DNA from: Balneolaceae bacterium UBA1514 | GTDB taxonomy: Bacteria; Bacteroidota; Rhodothermia; Balneolales; Balneolaceae | Assembly (NCBI GenBank): GCA_002323515.1 | Contig: DCQQ01000008.1 | Location: 6,141 to 70,140 of the forward strand | DNA length: 64,000 nucleotides | Direction: 5' to 3' | Notes under the pieces: generated by a model | Database searches by the model: none | Seen by the model: the letters and a program-made list of their open reading frames with translations, nothing else | What the model was told of the DNA's origin: nothing | Part shown: one piece after another, positions 36,264 to 46,951 of the stretch | Layout: each line of letters starts with the position of its first letter | How positions within the stretch are numbered: position 1 is the stretch's first letter | Made by a program: the position numbers and the translations under genes

Positions 36264-36854
36264 TTACAGGTGTTGCTGAATCTCTAGTGCAATGGATTCA
36301 ATAGGTTGAGCCCCATCTAGTATGATGAATCGAGGTTGCTCTTTAGCCATGAGCTCATACCCCTCTAATACTCGGGTGTAGAATTCATTACCCGCCATTT
36401 CCATTCGGTCTTGGGCGCGTTCTGATCGCCTCTGCAATGCTAAATGTAAGGGCAAACGCAAATAAAAGGTGAGATTGGGTATTAGGCCATGCGAAGCCAT
36501 TTTATTCAGTGCAACAATTTCTTTTAAAGGTAAAACTGATCGACCATACCCTTGGTACGCTGTTGTTGAATCATAAAATCGATCTAGAATAACTACAGTC
36601 CCATTATCTAAATCAGGGATAATTTTTTCCTGTACTAATTGTGCGCGAGCCGCCGAGAACAAGAGCAATTCCGAAACGGCAGATATCTCATTCTTTGAAT
36701 CTAAAAGTAGCGTTCGTATTTCTTCGGCAATGCGCGCACCCCCTGGTTCTCTATATACTTGTACATGTTTCCCTTTGTCTTCAAGGTACTGCTTCAATAA
36801 ATAAATTTGGGTTGATTTACCACAACCATCAATGCCTTCGAATGTTATTAGCAT
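36264..36854 (-). CDS. tmk: Thymidylate kinase
   Basis: Tmk (196 aa) phosphorylates dTMP to dTDP. The P-loop GIDGCGKST is at residues 7-15. The YREPGG motif, the DRF motif (DRFYDSTTAYQGYGR) and a lid segment with several arginines (LQRRSERAQDR) follow. The LID arginines point to the type II (E. coli-like) class. It starts 10 bases after the PspC-domain gene. Confidence 0.96.
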   Translation of the reverse strand: MLITFEGIDGCGKSTQIYLLKQYLEDKGKHVQVYREPGGARIAEEIRTLLLDSKNEISAVSELLLFSAARAQLVQEKIIPDLDNGTVVILDRFYDSTTAYQGYGRSVLPLKEIVALNKMASHGLIPNLTFYLRLPLHLALQRRSERAQDRMEMAGNEFYTRVLEGYELMAKEQPRFIILDGAQPIESIALEIQQHL

Positions 36855-36864
36855 GTTTGAGTGA

Positions 36865-37698
36865 TTACCATTTTTCTGGATAGTCCAGATCTAAGGGTTC
36901 TTTGTTCAATATCAAACTAAGTGCTACATAAATAAATAAACTTGAACCCCATCCCATAAAAAAGGCCAACACAAAAATAGAACGCACCCAGATAGTTCCT
37001 ATTCCGAAGAAATCAGCTAGACCACCACACACACCCCAAAGTTTCTTGTCATTCCTTGACTTATAAAGTCGCTTTGATCGTCTTTGTTGAAAATAACCCC
37101 AAGAATAAGTGGTTGAATCTGCTAGAAAGGTATTGGTTCTGCCACGCTCGGCATATGGTTTTTTATTATCGTATTGGGTATTACCCGATGATGAAAGCTT
37201 TGAATCACCTGAACCAAAAACATCAAAATTTTTAGTATCAACCTGCTTATTAATTGCAGAGTGATATTTAGAAAGCTGAGAAGCTTGTTTAGAATCAGAG
37301 CCGAATCCCTCATACCGGAGTGGTTCATCAGGATAATATTGACCCCCAAAAACATCCTCTTTAGTTTTTTTCTTTTTTTTTGGTTTTTTTTCACCTACAA
37401 AGCGACTACTAACTGCGGCAAGTAGTAAAAAAAACCCGCCAAGGAACGGAAGAGCATCAATAGATCCAGGTCCAAAATGTAAACCCATTCTGAATAAAAT
37501 AAACGAGAAGGTGGTTAGTAGTATAAATGCACCCGAAATGGTAGCTGGATTAATGTAACTAGGTTTTTTTTCTTGTTCTTTCCCTAAGAAATCTTCAAGA
37601 GTGTTGTCTAAGGAACTCTTGTCAAAAGGAATTTCTTGTTCTGTTGTACTATCTGTTGTACCAGGGAATCTAAAGGATTTGTTTTTTGTCTTGAACAT
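36865..37698 (-). CDS. PspC-domain membrane protein
   Basis: The 277-aa protein ends in a PspC domain (about residues 210-275). KRLYKSRNDKKLWGVCGG is followed by LADFFGIGTIWVR and a transmembrane helix. A hydrophobic hairpin lies at about 53-95. The first 50 residues and the section 100-205 are polar, low in complexity and probably disordered, with a run of lysines near residue 110. PspC domains are found in envelope-stress proteins. In this lineage the domain often appears in multi-domain membrane proteins of unknown role. It lies between the cyclo-ligase and tmk genes in the same direction. Confidence 0.85.
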   Translation of the reverse strand: MFKTKNKSFRFPGTTDSTTEQEIPFDKSSLDNTLEDFLGKEQEKKPSYINPATISGAFILLTTFSFILFRMGLHFGPGSIDALPFLGGFFLLLAAVSSRFVGEKKPKKKKKTKEDVFGGQYYPDEPLRYEGFGSDSKQASQLSKYHSAINKQVDTKNFDVFGSGDSKLSSSGNTQYDNKKPYAERGRTNTFLADSTTYSWGYFQQRRSKRLYKSRNDKKLWGVCGGLADFFGIGTIWVRSIFVLAFFMGWGSSLFIYVALSLILNKEPLDLDYPEKW

Positions 37699-37728
37699 GA
37701 TTAATAATACGATAAAATTGAGACTAGG

Positions 37729-38310
37729 TTACAATAAATGAATCCCTTTCTCGCTAATAAAGCCATCCAAAGCTATATCCCATGGATCTTTGGGCAAAGA
37801 GCATACGTTAAAGCCATCTGCAAGTAACCCAATTTTAAAGGTTGAACTATGGATTTCGGATAAAAAACCATCGTAATATCCAGCGCCATATCCCAACCTA
37901 GTCCCATGTTTATCAACAGCTAGTAAAGGCACCAAGACTAAATCTAGGAGTTGTAGATTAGCCTTTATTTCAGAAATAGGTTCGAGCACTCCCCAGTCAT
38001 TTTTTTTAACCTTATTTACATCCGTCAAATAACTATGTCGTAGTTGCCTATTTGCTTCCATGATAGGTACTACCGTCTTTTTACCTTGAGTTAAGCAGTA
38101 TTTGATAATCTCAAGCGTATCTACTTCCCTTTGTGTAGCAATGGAGATGTAACTATGTACTGTTTCAGCTTTTTTAAAAACATCCCAACCAATCAAATGC
38201 TTACGAATACCTTCATTGGAGCTTTCCCACACTCTTTTTTTAAGACCAATTCTTTTATTTTTAAAATGTGTCCGTAATGATTTTTTGAATGATTTAGTTC
38301 TTAAATTCAT
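37729..38310 (-). CDS. 5-formyltetrahydrofolate cyclo-ligase
   Basis: The protein (193 aa) converts 5-formyl-THF to 5,10-methenyl-THF with ATP, recovering a dead-end folate. The signature RLGYGAGYYDGFL is present near residue 140, and the N-terminal basic segment and VVPIMEANRQLRHS region fit the family. It lies 34 bases after bshC and shares a strand with metF and metH, so the one-carbon genes here are near neighbours. Confidence 0.93.
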   Translation of the reverse strand: MNLRTKSFKKSLRTHFKNKRIGLKKRVWESSNEGIRKHLIGWDVFKKAETVHSYISIATQREVDTLEIIKYCLTQGKKTVVPIMEANRQLRHSYLTDVNKVKKNDWGVLEPISEIKANLQLLDLVLVPLLAVDKHGTRLGYGAGYYDGFLSEIHSSTFKIGLLADGFNVCSLPKDPWDIALDGFISEKGIHLL

Positions 38311-38344
38311 ATCCAGTATGTACTTAGTAAAGTCAGTGGTTGAA

Positions 38345-40120
38345 TTAAAGGTCGATTATGTAATGCTGAGAGATGTCGGTATCATAATCTAGCAATTCAC
38401 ACAATAGATCCTGCCAAAAATTCTTACCATAGTGAAGCATGAAATAAGTTGGATGCAGTACGCGCTCCATGGGTCCTTTTGGAAATAAATAGGACTGAAG
38501 AAAATGTAATTGTCCTAATTCACGCTCAAATTTCGATTCATAAGCCTGTTTAGCTTTTTTCTTAAGCGATTGAATGGCCTTATGAATGTCATTTTCAGTC
38601 TTTCCTATTGAGCCTTCCAAAGTTGGATCAAATGAGAGAATATCACGAGCCTGAGAACGGTAATGTTGAAGCAAATTAAGTTCTAACTCATCGATTTTGG
38701 CGTCTGGAAACTGCTCGGGTAAGCTGGCCAACCAATTATTCTTCAGTTTAGAAGAGCTGGCTTGATAATGAGCCAGTGAAAATGGAAATTTTTCCATTAA
38801 ATGTTGAACTTTTTTCTCACGTATGGTTGCAGAAAAACGAGGTATAAGGATGGGCATATCTATGCCAAAAAACTCATACATCTTTTTCATTTGACCATGA
38901 TATGCTATTTCTGTTGGACCACCCACATAAGCAATAACTGGAAGTAAATGATCTTGAAGAATAGGCCGTAAAAATACATTAGGCGAAAACCAGTCCGGAT
39001 GCAACTGAGTAAGCTTTTGGAGTTCATCCTGAGTCAGTGTTTTAGATGCTCCCTTTTGCTGGAAGGAATACAAATTAGTTGAATCACGATATAATTTAAC
39101 CCGCTTAGCTTCCTCATTGAACACAAACCATTGACTATCCATTACAGTTACCTGACTCTGACCCGTCATTTCAATTACACTTTCGGTTTGATTTTTTAGC
39201 AATTTCGTAATCGAATAATCATTGGTCACAGCTTTCTGTATTATTGGACTAAGAAGCCTTTTAATACTACGGTGATTACTGCCAGCTATTAAAAAATCAT
39301 ATCCTTTAAATACATGAGTAATCCACTGAGAAAAATTTTGCGCGTGAGTCTTATCCTCAGAGTAAGCCTCCTTAGATTCTTGTAAAAAGGATTCAACCCA
39401 AGTATTTTTTCTGAATTGGACGCTTGGCTTTACAGCTTTGGAATCTAACTGCTCTTCAACTTTTTCTGATGTTGCCTGCTCATTAAAATAATCGTTGCTT
39501 AACCAATCAAAGAATTCATTTGTAATGAGAGGGCTATCCCCTTTAATCTGACTAACGGGCATCCCAACTTGTGACTTCAGCAACTCCTGCTTAACATCTG
39601 CTTGGAATTGACGAACTAACGATTCATACTCAAAATAGCCCAAATCGTTAGATGATTGATACCAATTAATTTGATTGATTTCAGCATAATCATGATCCTC
39701 ATCAGCCAGCCAAAATACCGGGATAACAGTTTTACCTAGTTCTTTTGAAATACGTTTACTCCAATGTATGGCACTCATTAGCTTGAAATAAGTGTAGAGT
39801 GGACCACCATACCATGAAAGTTGCTGACCTGTGACTATGCAATAACTATCTTCGCGTAATAACTTAGTCCGAATAGTTGTCTGTGATTCATCAATACCTA
39901 AGTTTTGGTGAAGTTCTTTCAGCGCCTCGACTATTTCAGCTCTTGAGCTAGTAAAAGTCGATTGCAAAGAGTTAATTTTTTTATTAGATATATCATTTAA
40001 CTTATTGTTAGCAAATGGGTAAAAACTATAGAAAGGTTTTAATGTAGTGTCGCCCTTTGTGTAGTTAGATAAGAACGAATCGGGTTGTAAGTCAGTAAAA
40101 GGAATGGGACTAAATTTCAC
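38345..40120 (-). CDS. bshC: Bacillithiol biosynthesis cysteine-adding enzyme BshC
   Basis: BshC (591 aa) is the last enzyme of bacillithiol synthesis, attaching cysteine to glucosaminyl-malate. Family segments include VTGQQLSWYGGPLYTYFK, PVFWLADEDHDYAEIN, LPVIAYVGGPTEIAYHGQ and IPRFSATI. It is somewhat longer than typical Bacillus proteins because of the middle region around 190-260. BshA and BshB are not in this window. The gene implies that the organism uses bacillithiol as a low-molecular-weight thiol. It follows the bifunctional nuclease gene by 7 bases. Confidence 0.94.
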   Translation of the reverse strand: MKFSPIPFTDLQPDSFLSNYTKGDTTLKPFYSFYPFANNKLNDISNKKINSLQSTFTSSRAEIVEALKELHQNLGIDESQTTIRTKLLREDSYCIVTGQQLSWYGGPLYTYFKLMSAIHWSKRISKELGKTVIPVFWLADEDHDYAEINQINWYQSSNDLGYFEYESLVRQFQADVKQELLKSQVGMPVSQIKGDSPLITNEFFDWLSNDYFNEQATSEKVEEQLDSKAVKPSVQFRKNTWVESFLQESKEAYSEDKTHAQNFSQWITHVFKGYDFLIAGSNHRSIKRLLSPIIQKAVTNDYSITKLLKNQTESVIEMTGQSQVTVMDSQWFVFNEEAKRVKLYRDSTNLYSFQQKGASKTLTQDELQKLTQLHPDWFSPNVFLRPILQDHLLPVIAYVGGPTEIAYHGQMKKMYEFFGIDMPILIPRFSATIREKKVQHLMEKFPFSLAHYQASSSKLKNNWLASLPEQFPDAKIDELELNLLQHYRSQARDILSFDPTLEGSIGKTENDIHKAIQSLKKKAKQAYESKFERELGQLHFLQSYLFPKGPMERVLHPTYFMLHYGKNFWQDLLCELLDYDTDISQHYIIDL

Positions 40121-40127
40121 GATTTAC

Positions 40128-40769
40128 TTAACCTTTTAGTCTTTGTATTTGATCTCTCAAATTAGCCGCTTTTTCATAACTTTCTGTTTCTATCGCTATC
40201 TGCAATTGTTCATGAAGCAATTCAAGTGGGCTTTTCTTTTCTTCGGTTGAACGCATATCAGGTTTTTTCATTTGGTTCATATGACCCTCCTCGGTAAGGT
40301 TTTCTTCATGCACTACCCCTGCTTCTTCTAATACAAGCTCATCAACATAAATAGGGCAAGAAAAACGAACCGCTAGGGCAATGGCATCACTAGGTCGAGC
40401 ATCTACTTTGTGAAGAGATATTGGACCTTTAATGGAAATATTAGCATAATAGGTGCCTTCTTTCAAATGATGAACTACTACATGTTCAATTTGCCCCCCT
40501 AAATCAGTTATGATTTGCACAGTCAAATCATGGGTCATTGGCCTAGGTGGTTTAATTTGTTCCATTTCCAATGCGATTGCTTGCGCTTCATATGCCCCAA
40601 TAATGATGGGTAGTCGCCGACTTCCACCTGCTTCAATTAAAATGAGGGCATACGCAGAGGATGTTCGCGTACTCGTGGTAAGCCCAAAAATTTCCATTTC
40701 GACCATAAATTGAGCGTCTAATGTGTGTGCTTTAGCTGTATCAGTTTCGCATTGGATACCGCTTATCAA
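40128..40769 (-). CDS. Bifunctional nuclease (DUF151) with C-terminal UVR motif
   Basis: The 213-aa protein has a BFN/DUF151 domain at about residues 22-155, including the blocks RLPIIIGAYEAQAIALEME and DARPSDAIALAVR. It ends in a UvrB/UvrC-type UVR helix hairpin at about 180-213, with EKAANLRDQI. Members of the family have been described with nuclease activity, and UVR motifs mediate protein contacts in repair and Clp systems. The exact role is unknown. It lies between metF and bshC, in a folate and thiol neighbourhood. Confidence 0.9.
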   Translation of the reverse strand: MISGIQCETDTAKAHTLDAQFMVEMEIFGLTTSTRTSSAYALILIEAGGSRRLPIIIGAYEAQAIALEMEQIKPPRPMTHDLTVQIITDLGGQIEHVVVHHLKEGTYYANISIKGPISLHKVDARPSDAIALAVRFSCPIYVDELVLEEAGVVHEENLTEEGHMNQMKKPDMRSTEEKKSPLELLHEQLQIAIETESYEKAANLRDQIQRLKG

Positions 40770-40818
40770 GTTTATCCATTACGCATATACCTGAAAGATA
40801 GCATTATTTAAGGTCGAA

Positions 40819-41775
40819 CTAAAATACCTCTCGAGCTACTTTATAGACCGACTCACTTTTTCCCATCGAATAATAGTGTAAGGTGGGAACACCAAATTCA
40901 ATGAGCTCCTTTGATTGCTCTATAGCCCATTCAATCCCAATTTCTTTTGCCTGATCGTTATTTTTGGCCTTTTCTAGTTCATTGGTTAAATCATAAGGCA
41001 AATCGATATGAAATATCTGTGGTAAGATCGTAAGTTGTCGCAGTGAAGTTATGGGCTTTAAACCTGGTACTATCGGTATATTAATGTCTATTTCCCGGCA
41101 TTTAGTAACAAAGTCAATGTATTTCGAAGTGTCAAAAAACATCTGAGTGACAATATAGTCGGCCCCTTTATCTGCTTTTTGCTTTAAATATTTCATATCC
41201 ATTTCTAAATTGGGGGCAGCCATATGCTTTTCTGGATAACCAGATACCCCAATACAAAAGTCTGAGTGATGGGCTTGCTCGAGTTCATCGTCCAGGAATA
41301 TACCCCGATTTAAATCTACCACCTGTTCTAATAGCTCAGAAGCGTATGCATGTCCCCCTTTCTCTGGCTTAAAGTCTCGATCTGGTTTACGTGCATCACC
41401 CTGAAGCACCATAATATTATCAATGCCTAAAAAATTTAAATCTATCAACGCATTTTCAGTCTCTTCTTTTGTGAACCCACCACAAATAATGTGAGGCACT
41501 GCATCTATTTTATATTTGTTTTGGAGTGCCGCACAAATGCCCACTGTACCCGGTCGTTTACGTACTGTTTTTTTTTCCATAAGACCGTTAGGTAGTTTTT
41601 TATATTCAAACTCTTCACGGTGATAGGTCACGTCTATAAAAGGTGGATTAAACTCCATTAGCGGATCAATATGATCGAAAAGAGTTTGTATATGTTGCCC
41701 TTTTAATGGAGGTAAAACCTCAAAGCTAAAAAGGGTTGAATCACCAGCGTTTTCAAAGTATTTCGTTACTTTCAT
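40819..41775 (-). CDS. metF: Methylenetetrahydrofolate reductase
   Basis: MetF (318 aa) is an FAD enzyme reducing 5,10-methylene-THF to 5-methyl-THF, the methyl donor for MetH. The N-terminal FSFEVLPPLKG contains the catalytic glutamate. VLQGDARKP and the FAD/substrate segment ADYIVTQMFFD are characteristic. It starts two bases after the larger metH gene, so donor synthesis and use are encoded together. Confidence 0.96.
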   Translation of the reverse strand: MKVTKYFENAGDSTLFSFEVLPPLKGQHIQTLFDHIDPLMEFNPPFIDVTYHREEFEYKKLPNGLMEKKTVRKRPGTVGICAALQNKYKIDAVPHIICGGFTKEETENALIDLNFLGIDNIMVLQGDARKPDRDFKPEKGGHAYASELLEQVVDLNRGIFLDDELEQAHHSDFCIGVSGYPEKHMAAPNLEMDMKYLKQKADKGADYIVTQMFFDTSKYIDFVTKCREIDINIPIVPGLKPITSLRQLTILPQIFHIDLPYDLTNELEKAKNNDQAKEIGIEWAIEQSKELIEFGVPTLHYYSMGKSESVYKVAREVF

Positions 41776-41777
41776 GG

Positions 41778-44522
41778 TTAGGCGGGCTGTTTATTAGATT
41801 CTTTTTTTAGGGTATTCTTAGGTTCATAAGTAAGATGCGAACGAAGCCAACTTTCTGTTTCCACGACAGACATATCTTTACGTTCACTATAATCAAGTAC
41901 CTGATCATGTTGAATATTACCAAGGGCAAAGTAACGAGAATCAGGATGGGAAATATAAAAACCACTTACCGAACTTGCTGGCAACATAGCAAGAGATTCC
42001 GTAAGACTAATCCCAATTTGTTCTTGCACCCAGAGCAATGAAAAGAGTTTCCATTTTTCGGTGTGATCAGGGCACGCTGGGTAGCCAGGTGCAGGGCGAA
42101 TACCCTCATACTGTTCGGAAATAAGTGCTTCGTTGTCAACCGCTTCATGACTATAAGCCCAGTATTCTGTGCGTACTTTATAGTGTAAATACTCTGCAAA
42201 TGCCTCCGCTAAACGATCTGCTAAAGCTTTCACAAGTATAATTGAGTAGTCGTCCGAATTAGCTTCAAATTCATCGATTAATGCAGAGATATTCAAACCT
42301 GCTGTGACAGCAAACAACCCGAAGTAATCCACTCTATCCTGGTCTTTTGGACTAATAAAATCGGCTAATGAAATGTTGGGTTGTCCACTTCGCTTTTTGG
42401 CTTGCTGTCGAAGAAACTCAAATCGTTGAATGGGTTCTACCTTTCCAAAAGACAGTTCCTGTTCACTGTAAGCAGGGTATAATTCGACTGATTCGTTAGT
42501 ACTGAGTGCAGGATATATACCAAATATTCCTTTCGCAGTCTGAGGACAGTCGCTACGCATTCGATCTAACATCGCCTGTGCACTCTTCCACAATTCTCTA
42601 GCCTGCTCCCCAACCACATCATCCTGCATAATGGCGGGGTATTTTCCGGTTAGCATCCATGTCTTAAAAAATGGAGTCCAATCAATAAAGGGAATTAACT
42701 CGTCAATGCTCTCTAATTCTAGTTGATGAGTACCCTGTATCTTAGGTTTTCTAGGTTCATAGTTTGCCCAATCTGTAGTCCATTTATTGGCCCTAGCATA
42801 ATCCAAATCAATATATTCTTTCTTTTGGGTCCTACCAGCATATTGCACCCTCATTTGCTCATATTCGGCTTTAATCTTGTCTAAATTAGCTGGGCCATGT
42901 TCAGCACTTAAGAGAACGTTACTAACTGTCACAGCTCGGGATGCATCTAAAACATGGATTACCCCATGTTCGTATGCTGGTTCAATTTTAACTGCGGTGT
43001 GTAGTTTGGATGTTGTTGCTCCTCCAATTAATAGAGGTATACTAAGGCCGGCCTTCTTCATTTCCTGGGCAACATCGACCATTTCATCTAGGGACGGGGT
43101 AATTAAGCCGCTAAGCCCAATCATAGCGACTTTATGCTCAACAGCAGCTTCAATAATCTTGTGCGTGGGTACCATGACCCCGAGATCAATTACATCATAG
43201 TTATTACAGGCAAGTACCACTCCTACAATATTTTTTCCAATATCATGAACATCCCCTTTTACTGTGGCGAGTAACACTTTAGTTCGTGAAGTATCTTGTT
43301 TGAGGAGTTCTTTTTCAGCTTCTAAATAAGGGGTTAAGTGGGAAACTGCTTGTTTCATAACCCTTGCACTTTTAACCACTTGTGGTAAAAACATTTTTCC
43401 TTCACCAAAGAGATCTCCAACTACATTCATTCCATCCATTAAAGGACCCTCTATGACTTCCAGGGACGAGGAGTAATGATGTCGTGCTTCATCAACATCA
43501 TCGATAATAAACTCGGTTATTCCTTTGATTAAGGCATGCTCTAAACGCTTGCTCACCCCCTCTTCTCTCCAAGCCAGTTGAACTTTTTCTTTAACTTGTC
43601 CGTCATCCTTATATGAATCGGCTAGATCTAAAAGTCGCTCAGTTGCATCGTCACGCTTATTCCAAAGCACATCCTCAACACATGTGAGTAGTTCTTCAGG
43701 AATTTCGTTATATACTTCTAATTGATTCGGATTAACAATGCCCATATCCATACCATGTTGAATAGCATGGTATAAGAAGGCCGCATGAATGGCTTCTCGC
43801 ACTTTGTTATTTCCGCGAAAAGAAAAGGAGATATTGCTTACCCCACCAATAATATGCGCACCAGATAAATGTTCTCTAATCCATTTAGCTGTCAAGAAAA
43901 AATCCACTGCATTGTTACGGTGTTCTTCCATCCCAGTTGCAACTGGAAATATGTTAGGATCTAATATGACGTCCGATGCATCATATCCTAGATCGTCTAC
44001 TAGTATGCGGTAAGAACGCTCGCAGATTTGAATTCTCCGTTCCAATGAATCAGCTTGACCATTTTCGTCGAAGGCCATGGCAATTACAGCTGCACCAAGT
44101 TTTTGAATAATTCGTGCTCGCTCGATAAAAATCTCTTCTCCATCCTTTAAAGAAATGGAATTGACTACACCCTTACCCTGTAGAGTTTTTAATCCCGCCA
44201 AAATAACTTCCCATTTTGAGGAATCCACCATTATAGGTATTCGAGCTATGTCTGGCTCAGAGGCAATAAGGTTGAGGAAGTGAGCCATCTCTTTAGCGCT
44301 ATCTAATAGCCCTTCGTCCATGTTCACATCGAGTATCTGAGCCCCACCTTCTACTTGATCACGAGCAATATCTAATGCCTGCTCGTACAAACCTTCTTTA
44401 ATCAGTCGTAAAAATCGTTTAGAGCCAGTTACATTGGTACGTTCACCTACGTTAATAAAATTGGTATCAGGGCCTACTATAAAGGGTTCTAATCCACTTA
44501 ACCGTAACGGTGATGGTTTCAT
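41778..44522 (-). CDS. metH: Methionine synthase, pterin/B12/activation subunit (split MetH)
   Basis: This 914-aa protein carries the last three MetH modules. The methyl-THF-binding domain is at about residues 20-290, with [14 protein letters not shown] and [10 protein letters not shown]. The cobalamin module is at about 340-560, where DVHDIGK provides the cobalt-ligand His426. The SAM-dependent activation domain is at about 610-900 and includes [12 protein letters not shown]. The homocysteine-binding domain is absent and is encoded by the preceding gene, with a 4-base overlap. The enzyme methylates homocysteine to methionine. No cobalamin riboswitch was seen nearby. Confidence 0.96.
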   Translation of the reverse strand: MKPSPLRLSGLEPFIVGPDTNFINVGERTNVTGSKRFLRLIKEGLYEQALDIARDQVEGGAQILDVNMDEGLLDSAKEMAHFLNLIASEPDIARIPIMVDSSKWEVILAGLKTLQGKGVVNSISLKDGEEIFIERARIIQKLGAAVIAMAFDENGQADSLERRIQICERSYRILVDDLGYDASDVILDPNIFPVATGMEEHRNNAVDFFLTAKWIREHLSGAHIIGGVSNISFSFRGNNKVREAIHAAFLYHAIQHGMDMGIVNPNQLEVYNEIPEELLTCVEDVLWNKRDDATERLLDLADSYKDDGQVKEKVQLAWREEGVSKRLEHALIKGITEFIIDDVDEARHHYSSSLEVIEGPLMDGMNVVGDLFGEGKMFLPQVVKSARVMKQAVSHLTPYLEAEKELLKQDTSRTKVLLATVKGDVHDIGKNIVGVVLACNNYDVIDLGVMVPTHKIIEAAVEHKVAMIGLSGLITPSLDEMVDVAQEMKKAGLSIPLLIGGATTSKLHTAVKIEPAYEHGVIHVLDASRAVTVSNVLLSAEHGPANLDKIKAEYEQMRVQYAGRTQKKEYIDLDYARANKWTTDWANYEPRKPKIQGTHQLELESIDELIPFIDWTPFFKTWMLTGKYPAIMQDDVVGEQARELWKSAQAMLDRMRSDCPQTAKGIFGIYPALSTNESVELYPAYSEQELSFGKVEPIQRFEFLRQQAKKRSGQPNISLADFISPKDQDRVDYFGLFAVTAGLNISALIDEFEANSDDYSIILVKALADRLAEAFAEYLHYKVRTEYWAYSHEAVDNEALISEQYEGIRPAPGYPACPDHTEKWKLFSLLWVQEQIGISLTESLAMLPASSVSGFYISHPDSRYFALGNIQHDQVLDYSERKDMSVVETESWLRSHLTYEPKNTLKKESNKQPA

Positions 44523-45511
44523 ATCTTCCCCATAAAAGCCCGCACCCTTGGCTGATATTCACTAGCAAGGTCCGCTATTTGTTTTATATATTCTGGGGTA
44601 GTACCGCAACAGCCTCCAATAATATTGATCATATTTTCTTGTAAAAATGGGCGTAATTCTGCGACCATTTCCTCTGGACTTTGGTCATACTCACCAAATT
44701 CATTTGGTAGTCCTGCATTTGGAAAGGCACTTATAAAATGTGGAGCAGTATTAGCCAAAACCCGTACATAATTCTTTAATTTACACGCTCCTAAGGCACA
44801 ATTTAAACCAACACTCAGAATAGGAGCATGGGAAACTGATATGAGAAAGGCTTCAACAGTCTGACCAGATAAAGTTCGACCACTTGCATCGGTAATGGTA
44901 CCTGAAATCATAATAGGAAGCTGTTGACTGCGTTCATCAAATAGCTCCAACAAGCCAAAGATAGCAGCTTTGGCATTCAGTGTATCAAAGATGGTTTCAA
45001 TTAGTAATAGATCGGCTCCACCATCCATTAACCCGCTCGCTTGCTCTTTATAAGCCTGGGCTAACTCGTCAAAATGAACAGCTCTATACCCAGGTCGTGT
45101 AACGTCGGGTGAAATTGATGCAGTTCGATTAGTCGGACCCAATGCTCCTGCTACATATTTAGGTTGATCAGATGCAAATTCTTCAATGGCCTGCCTGGCT
45201 AATTGAGCACTCACTTTGTTCAACTCATAGGCATAGTCACTCATATCATAGTCTGCCTGGGCAATGGACGTACTAGAAAACGTATTGGTCTCTAGAATAT
45301 CGGCCCCAGCACCCAAATAGGCCAAGTGGATATCTTTTATAATATCTGGTCGAGTCAGAGATAAAAGGTCGTTGTTACCTTTTAGGTCAACATGATGGTC
45401 GGTGAACAGATCCCCTCTAAAATCTATCTCTGCAAGTTGGTGCTGCTGAATCATGGTTCCCATTGCACCATCTAATATCAATATCCGTTTTGCTAAATCG
45501 TCTTGAATCAT
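44519..45511 (-). CDS. metH: Methionine synthase, homocysteine-binding subunit (split MetH)
   Basis: The 330-aa protein equals the first MetH domain, a zinc-dependent homocysteine S-methyltransferase barrel. The N-terminal [12 protein letters not shown], the first zinc cysteine in GLNCALGA and the cysteine pair in [12 protein letters not shown] supply the metal site. It ends right after that domain and its ATGA stop overlaps the start of the larger subunit, so both halves should be made in equal amounts. This two-gene form is common in Bacteroidota. The 54-base A/T-rich spacer upstream is too short for a known riboswitch. Confidence 0.95.
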   Translation of the reverse strand: MIQDDLAKRILILDGAMGTMIQQHQLAEIDFRGDLFTDHHVDLKGNNDLLSLTRPDIIKDIHLAYLGAGADILETNTFSSTSIAQADYDMSDYAYELNKVSAQLARQAIEEFASDQPKYVAGALGPTNRTASISPDVTRPGYRAVHFDELAQAYKEQASGLMDGGADLLLIETIFDTLNAKAAIFGLLELFDERSQQLPIMISGTITDASGRTLSGQTVEAFLISVSHAPILSVGLNCALGACKLKNYVRVLANTAPHFISAFPNAGLPNEFGEYDQSPEEMVAELRPFLQENMINIIGGCCGTTPEYIKQIADLASEYQPRVRAFMGKI

Positions 45512-45565
45512 ATATTTAATTATTATATTTTAATATACGAATTTCAAAAGTTTAATACTCAAGCT

Positions 45566-46951
45566 TCAGCGGTCTACGTTCAGGTGCAACTTCGAGCCTT
45601 TATAGATCGACCATAAAGGGGCAGCTAATGCCAACTGCACCCTTCCAAAGTCAGTTCGAAAGGAATAGTTAAATCCAGCAGACCATACTGTTTGATTGGT
45701 ACTTGGCATTTCTATGTTGGGTTCAAAGAATTGAAAATAGGCACCTGCGGTAAAAAATTCCCAGAAATTATTGTCTTTCATGGGAATTACATAACTAGTT
45801 TTGAATCGATAGGCCCATTGTGCATCAAATTGACGCTCATAAAAACCAGGTAGGCTTTTGGCTCCACCAAATACAATTGCGTAGGTCCAAGGTAATTCCT
45901 CAGCCCAAACCTGATCGTACACCTGATTTAGTCGTACAAAACCTACGCCTATTTTTGGTGATTCAAGTGTAATTTTAAGGTGCAATGAATGAAGCCACTG
46001 AGTCGTATTTCCGGAAAATTGATGGCCTATCTGTGTGCTTTTTTGACGCGTTGATCGCAAGTCTAATTCAGTATCTAAGTTCCATTCAGCGATATTAAAA
46101 CACTGATAAGTCCCTAATTCCATAGCGATAGCTTGGTAGGCATGTAAATTTGTTTGTAGCTGACGGGTAGTGCTGCTATTCTCCCAAGCCAAATTCAGGG
46201 TATACTTTCGGTCCGCATCTACTAGCCAACGTCCTCCTAAGCCGACTATACTTTGTTGATATACACTGTCTCTTTGTTCAAGCTCAATAAAAGCGTCTAA
46301 GTGAAATTGCTCGCTAATAGGTTGCTGAATGAGGAGTGAAGTTGAGGTGTAATCGATATCGGTTCGAGTAAATCGAAAATCCAAGGCCTGATTCACTTTC
46401 CATAGGTCAGGAATTCGTAACTCTAGATCACCAACTAACATCCATCGATTCTCATTTAAGGGCACCACACCTAACACACCTTCGACCGAACTTTTAGAAA
46501 TATGTGACCCCGATTGTTTAACCAGCTGGTTTGCTGTTATACTAGTTTGTATACTTAAGAATAATTCAACCTGCTCTTTTGTATGGTCTTCTTTGAGTTG
46601 ATCAATCTGAAGCCATTCATTGGAAGCTAATGGCCGCTGCTTTTTGACCAACACATTTGTTACCAAATCACTTATCCATTCATCGCTGTAGGGTTTATTC
46701 AGAAGTGTATCTATAATGACATCGGAAATTAAAGTCATTGATACCACAGGCATATTTTGCTGACCTAAGCCAGGTGTATAATCCGTGGTTTTTGGTTGAT
46801 TGAGGGTTGCATCAACCAGTACAAATCGGGTTAATTTGTATGGATTTTTGGCGGATTGAGCGTATACAAGTGGTGTGAAACCTATGACTAGCAGGCCTAT
46901 GACTAACATGCTTATGCTTATGAGAAAAATTGCAAGTCGATGCACGTGCAA
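45566..46951 (-). CDS. Outer-membrane beta-barrel protein, Omp85-like
   Basis: The protein (461 aa) has a signal peptide with cleavage near VYAQS, an N-terminal periplasmic region (about 35-165) and alternating barrel strands to the end. The segment FGGAKSLPGFYERQF near residue 375 aligns with the conserved loop-6 region of the BamA/TamA family, which normally reads RG(F/Y). Here a proline replaces the arginine. The periplasmic part is too short for several full POTRA domains. It could be a patatin-type or TamA-like transporter remnant or an Omp85-derived porin. The gene lies 54 bases upstream of the split metH genes on the same strand. Confidence 0.6.
   Translation of the reverse strand: MHVHRLAIFLISISMLVIGLLVIGFTPLVYAQSAKNPYKLTRFVLVDATLNQPKTTDYTPGLGQQNMPVVSMTLISDVIIDTLLNKPYSDEWISDLVTNVLVKKQRPLASNEWLQIDQLKEDHTKEQVELFLSIQTSITANQLVKQSGSHISKSSVEGVLGVVPLNENRWMLVGDLELRIPDLWKVNQALDFRFTRTDIDYTSTSLLIQQPISEQFHLDAFIELEQRDSVYQQSIVGLGGRWLVDADRKYTLNLAWENSSTTRQLQTNLHAYQAIAMELGTYQCFNIAEWNLDTELDLRSTRQKSTQIGHQFSGNTTQWLHSLHLKITLESPKIGVGFVRLNQVYDQVWAEELPWTYAIVFGGAKSLPGFYERQFDAQWAYRFKTSYVIPMKDNNFWEFFTAGAYFQFFEPNIEMPSTNQTVWSAGFNYSFRTDFGRVQLALAAPLWSIYKGSKLHLNVDR

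Noticed and set aside
45512-45565. Cobalamin or SAM riboswitch before split metH
   Set aside because: The spacer is only 54 bases, A/T-rich and unstructured by eye.
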